From CAIQPS01 sp963843455 (GTDB lineage: Bacteria; Actinomycetota; Thermoleophilia; RBG-16-64-13): DNA of 64,000 bases. How positions within the stretch are numbered: position 1 is the stretch's first letter; every line of letters begins with the position of its first letter. The translations under genes and the position numbers were made by a program. The stretch covers positions 248,001-312,000 of the forward strand of contig CAWJKE010000007.1 of the NCBI GenBank assembly GCA_963843455.1. Direction: 5' to 3'. Below are positions 62,538 to 64,000 of the stretch, in pieces. The notes under the pieces were generated by a model. The model saw only the letters and a list, made by a program, of their open reading frames with translations. It was not told the DNA's origin and did not search any database.

Positions 62538-63434
62538 GTGGGGCGTACGAGCTGTGACGATCTGCGCGCGGCCACCTTGGGCTGTGAAGTGGTCCTACTG
62601 GTCGCCACCGACGCCGAGGCGGCGCTTCTAGCTCAGGAGTTGGGAGACGCGCAGGTACTTCTGGTGGCCGGGAAGAGGCTCCTGACGGGCCAGCTCGCAC
62701 CATCTGGTCCGCCCGCCGCCGGCCGGCGGGTGGTCGTGGCTGTCAGCGGCATGGACAAGGTGAACGCCGCTCACCTGCTCACCTGCCTGCTCCAGGCCAT
62801 GGACCCCGCGCCGCGGCTGGTGCTGCAGGTGGGGATCGCCGGCGCCTTGCCGGGGAAGGGCAAATCCGCCCCGGCCGCGGTGGGCGACGTCGTGATCGCC
62901 ACTCGCGAAGCTTATTCGGACACGGGCAGCTCAAGCCCCGGGGGCTGGATCTCGGCTCGGGATCTCGGATGGCCTATCGCCTTGGCCGATGGCACCGAAT
63001 CGCATGGCGTCTTCGTTATCGATGGCCCGCTGGTGATCGCGGCGCTGGACGCCATTTCGGACGCGGTGACTCGCGCCGACGCCGGTGCGTCGGGGGCTAT
63101 CGGGCCCGATCAGCATCCACGCGTTCTGGCGGGCGCGTGCGTGACTGCCTCGCTGGTCACAGGCGTGGCCTCAGAGGCCCGGGAGCTCTCCGACCGGTGG
63201 GAAGCGGTGGCCGAATCGATGGAGGGTGCCGCGGCGGCCCATGTCTGCGCGCTTTATGGGACCCCCTTTCTGGAGGTGCGCGGAATAAGTAACCTCGTCG
63301 GGGACCGAGACCGGGCGGCCTGGGAAGTGCCGAGGGCGGTGGCTGCCGCCTCGTGGGCGGCGCGGGCGATCATCGACAGGCTCGACAGCCTGCCCTTGCC
63401 GGAGGTAGGCCCGCCAACCCGGACAGAAGCTTGA
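62538..63434 (+). CDS. mqnB: Futalosine hydrolase
   Basis: The 298-residue protein is a purine nucleoside phosphorylase-fold hydrolase: VLLVATDAEAALLAQEL, VSGMDKVNAAHLL, LQVGIAGALPG, AVGDVVIATREAYSDTG and the catalytic SMEGAAAAHVCALYGTPFLEVRGISN with Glu and a following Asn. MqnB releases hypoxanthine (or adenine) from futalosine in the alternative menaquinone pathway. Its neighbour mqnD acts two steps later, which settles the assignment over MTA/SAH nucleosidase. The GTG is 8 bases after GAGGAG. Confidence 0.92.
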   Translation: MGRTSCDDLRAATLGCEVVLLVATDAEAALLAQELGDAQVLLVAGKRLLTGQLAPSGPPAAGRRVVVAVSGMDKVNAAHLLTCLLQAMDPAPRLVLQVGIAGALPGKGKSAPAAVGDVVIATREAYSDTGSSSPGGWISARDLGWPIALADGTESHGVFVIDGPLVIAALDAISDAVTRADAGASGAIGPDQHPRVLAGACVTASLVTGVASEARELSDRWEAVAESMEGAAAAHVCALYGTPFLEVRGISNLVGDRDRAAWEVPRAVAAASWAARAIIDRLDSLPLPEVGPPTRTEA

Positions 63435-63435
63435 C

Positions 63436-64000
63436 GTGGACGCTCTTCGCCTCGCCTACTCACCCTGTCCCAACGACACGTTCATATTCCACGCTTGGGT
63501 GCAGGGGCTTTTGCCCGACGCTCCCCCGGTGGAGGAGAGGCTCGAAGATATTGACACGCTGAACCGGCTCGCCTCACTCGGAAAGGCCGATGTCATCAAG
63601 GTCTCGTTCTTCGCCTTCGCCCATCTGCGCGACCGGTACGCGCTGCTCCATTCGGGCGGGGCGCTAGGGCGGGGCTGCGGGCCGTTGATCGTCGCCCGCA
63701 AAGACTCCCCGCTCCGTCCGGCGGACGCCGCCGGAGGGATGGCATCTCTTGCCGACGCTCTCAGCCGCGCGCGGGTGGCCATCCCGGGAGAATTCACCAC
63801 AGCCGCTTTGCTCTCGGGCCTTTTTGCCGGCGGACTGAGGCAGCGGGTCGTGATGCCGTTCGACCACATCATGCCCGCCGTAGCCGCGGGTGAGGTGGAG
63901 GCTGGAGTGATCATCCACGAAGGGCGCTTCACCTTCGGGTCGTACGGGCTGCGGCGGCTGGTAGATCTGGGGGAGTGGTGGGAGTCGACGACAGGTCTCG
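63436..64000 (+). CDS. mqnD: 1,4-dihydroxy-6-naphthoate synthase, 3' end cut off by the window
   Basis: The visible 188 codons begin VDALRLAYSPCPNDTFIFHAW, the hallmark MqnD N-terminus, and continue with KADVIKVSFFAFAHL, GCGPLIVARK, RVAIPGEFTTAALL and AAGEVEAGVIIHEGRFTF. The protein has a periplasmic-binding fold that converts cyclic de-hypoxanthine futalosine to 1,4-dihydroxy-6-naphthoate. No stop codon occurs before the window ends. The GTG start lies one base after the mqnB stop. Confidence 0.93.
   Translation, partial: MDALRLAYSPCPNDTFIFHAWVQGLLPDAPPVEERLEDIDTLNRLASLGKADVIKVSFFAFAHLRDRYALLHSGGALGRGCGPLIVARKDSPLRPADAAGGMASLADALSRARVAIPGEFTTAALLSGLFAGGLRQRVVMPFDHIMPAVAAGEVEAGVIIHEGRFTFGSYGLRRLVDLGEWWESTTGL

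Overview
The window is 64 kb of G+C-rich (roughly 65%), gene-dense bacterial chromosome. Short or overlapping gene junctions (ATGA/GTGA), frequent GTG/TTG starts, a four-domain ribosomal protein S1, futalosine-route menaquinone genes and a BldD-type regulator with an intact c-di-GMP signature point to an actinobacterium. The anaerobic aromatic chemistry suggests a strict or facultative anaerobe, possibly from a deep-branching class. This placement is inferred; there is no rRNA in the window.

Layout. 1-12.4 kb: a glutaredoxin fragment, an S-layer-homology/L,D-transpeptidase gene, cinA, then a tightly coupled operon hisI-trpEGDC-usp-corA-trpFBA. 12.5-13.5 kb: a BldD-like regulator, tRNA-Leu(CAA) and a leader region with a rho-independent terminator ahead of the next operon. 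13.5-28.5 kb: the metabolic centrepiece. One operon encodes a beta-keto acid cleavage enzyme, a cupin, a short-chain dehydrogenase, a 3-hydroxyacyl-CoA-dehydrogenase-like enzyme and a metal-dependent cyclase-family hydrolase. It is followed by a pyrogallol-phloroglucinol transhydroxylase (alpha and beta), a second alpha subunit without a beta partner coupled to an IclR regulator, and a third alpha/beta pair. 28.6-36 kb: a RidA protein, a TatD-like hydrolase, a complete Liv-type ABC importer and a second IclR regulator.

36-64 kb is mostly housekeeping: an E1/E2 2-oxoacid (acetoin or pyruvate) dehydrogenase operon on the minus strand, a GntR regulator fused to a periplasmic-binding-like domain, polA, rpsA, coaE, a lytic transglycosylase, uvrB, mgtC, an MFS carrier, leuS, acs, a beta-CASP nuclease, an alcohol dehydrogenase, a second E1/E2 operon with a nitroreductase inside it, and mqnB-mqnD running off the end.

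How it fits together. Pyrogallol would be isomerised to phloroglucinol by the molybdenum transhydroxylase, reduced by the SDR to dihydrophloroglucinol, hydrolytically opened by the cyclase-family enzyme to 3-hydroxy-5-oxohexanoate, oxidised to triacetate by the dehydrogenase and cleaved by the beta-keto acid cleavage enzyme. Products could enter metabolism through acetyl-CoA synthetase and related steps. The second and third molybdoenzymes have a different active-site segment and probably act on other polyphenols. The Liv-type importer and the IclR regulators are the likely uptake and control layer.

Caution: five otherwise convincing genes carry six single-base frame disruptions. Some of these may be consensus errors and not biology.
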